Of a stretch of 42,529 nucleotides of DNA, positions 41,550-42,529 are shown piece by piece. The DNA is from JAGPUQ01 sp050250395 (GTDB lineage Bacteria; Pseudomonadota; Gammaproteobacteria; Pseudomonadales; Porticoccaceae). The position numbers and the translations under genes were made by a program. Positions within the stretch are counted from its first letter, which is position 1, and every line of letters starts with the position of its first letter. The stretch is taken from assembly GCA_050250395.1 (NCBI GenBank), contig JBFWOQ010000023.1:1-42529 (forward strand). Direction: 5' to 3'. The notes under the pieces were generated by a model, which made no database searches, had not been told where the DNA came from, and saw only the letters and a list, made by a program, of their open reading frames with translations.

Positions 41550-42221
41550 ATGCGAAGTGTGCTGGTTCTCAATGCCAAGGGTGGATGTGGCAAAACCACC
41601 CTGGCCACCAATCTGGCGGGTTATCACGCCAGCAAGGGCAGGCGCGTGGTGCTGGCCGATTTCGATCCCCAGGGTTGCAGCCTGGACTGGCTCGCGGTGC
41701 GCCCCGTGGATCGCCCCCGGATTGAGGGCATCGCCGCCTGGCGCGACGGACTGCGGGCACCCCGCGACACCGACTGGTTGATCATGGACAGTCCGGCGGC
41801 GACCCATGGCCGCGAACTGACGGAGTTGGTACGGCGGGCGGACAGTGTGCTGATGCCCCTGTTGCCTTCGCCCATCGATGTCCGCGCGGCCAATCATTTC
41901 ATCGGCGAGTTGAATGCGGTGCGCAAGCTGGTCAATGGCGGTGTGCGGCTGGCGACGGTAGCCAATCGGGTGCGGGAGCAATCCCTGGCGGCGGCAGGTC
42001 TCGAAAGCTACTTGCAGGAATTCAGCTTGCCCAGCGGCAAGCCGTTTCCATTCCTCGCGGCGTTGCGCGCCAGCCAGAACTATATTCTGGCCGCCGAGCG
42101 GGGCCTGTCGATCTTCGAGTTCGCGCCGGCCAAAACCCTGCCGGACCGGGAGCAGTGGCTGCGCGTCCTGCGCTGGCTGAGCCGGTCCGCGCGTGCGAAT
42201 GCGCGCGCAAAACCGGACTGA
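41550..42221 (+). CDS. orphan ParA/MinD-like ATPase
   Basis: A 223-residue deviant-Walker ATPase: VLNAKGGCGKTTLATNLAGY (signature Lys10, Walker Lys15), VVLADFDPQGCSLDW (switch I/A-prime), and DTDWLIMDSPAAT (Walker B, about 73-85). It is short and lacks the N-terminal DNA-binding region of plasmid type Ib-long ParA proteins. There is no parB gene downstream; the following DNA is a repeat and an IS. Stand-alone ParA-like proteins position diverse cargo (chemotaxis arrays, carboxysomes, cellulose synthase), but no cargo candidate is obvious here. A strong GGAGGAGGGA site precedes the ATG, 64 bp after the second SDR, so it may be co-transcribed with the catabolic genes. Confidence 0.85.
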   Translation: MRSVLVLNAKGGCGKTTLATNLAGYHASKGRRVVLADFDPQGCSLDWLAVRPVDRPRIEGIAAWRDGLRAPRDTDWLIMDSPAATHGRELTELVRRADSVLMPLLPSPIDVRAANHFIGELNAVRKLVNGGVRLATVANRVREQSLAAAGLESYLQEFSLPSGKPFPFLAALRASQNYILAAERGLSIFEFAPAKTLPDREQWLRVLRWLSRSARANARAKPD

Positions 42222-42262
42222 ACCCGCGCGACGCCAACCCGGCGTCGCTGGATTTCGCCTGG

Positions 42263-42403
42263 CAGCTTGTTGAAAAACGTCGCGAGGCGGCCAGATGCGA
42301 GGCGCACGGCGCGCAGCGACCGAGACATATCAAATCGATAGGCGAGGGAGCGAGCACCGCGCAACGAAGCAGATGGCTGCCGCAGCAGTTTTTCAACAAG
42401 CTG
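42263..42403 (+). repeat. interspersed repeat, copy 3 (complete, 141 bp)
   Basis: Bounded by a perfect 16-bp inverted repeat, CAGCTTGTTGAAAAAC (42263-42278) and GTTTTTCAACAAGCTG (42388-42403). The interior carries GCGCGCAGCGACCGAGACAT and GAGCACCGCGCAACGAAGCA, which recur in copies 1 and 2 in opposite orientation. It has no coding capacity. Size, terminal inverted repeats and intergenic placement make it MITE-like (a non-autonomous mobile repeat). It begins 41 bp after parA. Confidence 0.85.
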
Positions 42404-42434
42404 CTAGCCCGTAAATCTCACCACTGCTATGGAA

Positions 42435-42503
42435 ATAGGCCTCTGTCTGGTGCATAAAGTAAGCGCCACCAAGCACTTACCCACAACAGGACGAGAGGCC
42501 TAT
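42435..42503 (+). promoter_or_regulatory. inverted repeat that would bury the transposase start codon
   Basis: ATAGGCCTCT (42435-42444) and AGAGGCCTAT (42494-42503) are perfect 10-bp complements. A smaller nested pair GTAAG/CTTAC lies between them. The right arm includes the first two bases of the transposase ATG and adjoins its AGGACGAG ribosome binding site. A read-through transcript would fold this into a stem hiding the start, a known way insertion sequences limit expression from outside promoters. Confidence 0.55.
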
Positions 42504-42529
42504 GACGACAGAGTGTATTCCCTCACAGC
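42502..42529 (+). CDS. IS1380-like transposase, first codons (partial)
   Basis: Only nine codons are in the window: MTTECIPSQ. MTTECIPxQ is, from memory, the usual N-terminus of IS1380-family transposases. AGGACGAG lies just upstream. The left end of the element must lie between the repeat ending at 42403 and about 42435, but I cannot define its terminal inverted repeat without the right end. Confidence 0.55.

Noticed and set aside
41550..42529. Plasmid or phage partition region implied by ParA
   Set aside because: There is no parB, no iterons, no replication gene and no integrase; the neighbouring genes are chromosomal catabolic genes.

Overview
The window reads as a chromosomal segment of a high-GC gammaproteobacterium. 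The evidence is a conserved envelope block (kdsD-kdsC-lptC-lptA-lptB-rpoN-hpf-rapZ-NPr) facing ibaG-murA-hisG-hisD-hisC-degS, an arrangement I recall from Pseudomonas and relatives, together with DUF1302/DUF1329 proteins typical of environmental lipid- and hydrocarbon-using Gammaproteobacteria. Species cannot be fixed from sequence reading alone.

Layout. 1-7297 (+): the tail of a DUF1329 protein, a DUF1302 outer-membrane protein with a good terminator, an uncharacterised pair made of a membrane-anchored von Willebrand A (vWA) protein and an exported helical-repeat protein, and a second DUF1329 protein with a twin-arginine signal. 7328-16787 (-): an enoyl-CoA hydratase-family gene, darP, mgtE, then the sigma-54/PTS-Ntr and LPS-transport genes. 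ptsN is missing from its usual place between hpf and rapZ, where a copy of an interspersed repeat sits instead. 17065-21659 (+): ibaG, murA, hisG, hisD, hisC. hisC overlaps the 3' end of a convergent degS/algW-type protease by 65 bp. 22916-28266: single-subunit ATP sulfurylase (sat), yhcB, an alpha/beta hydrolase, zapE and ilvA.

28267-30662 is a scar-like accessory segment. It holds degenerate GTCAAGA-type repeats, one low-GC orphan gene, the C-terminal domain of a pyruvate kinase cut off at a short tandem repeat, the first codons of a REP-associated transposase (RAYT), and several hairpins.

30663-42221 (+) is the most interesting part. Five tightly packed genes have the order and relative sizes of a five-subunit ATP-dependent acetophenone-carboxylase-type enzyme (HyuA-like, small zinc-ribbon-like, HyuA-like, HyuB-like, small accessory). 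They are followed by an acyl-CoA ligase, two near-identical short-chain dehydrogenases and an orphan ParA ATPase. Read as a pathway: secondary alcohol to ketone (SDR), ketone plus CO2 to beta-keto acid (carboxylase), beta-keto acid to CoA thioester (ligase). The true substrate is unknown. The HyuB-like subunit carries an unusual histidine-rich N-terminus.

The right edge holds a complete 141-bp copy of the interspersed repeat, with perfect 16-bp terminal inverted repeats, and the beginning of an IS1380-like transposase gene. No tRNA, rRNA or CRISPR array was seen.
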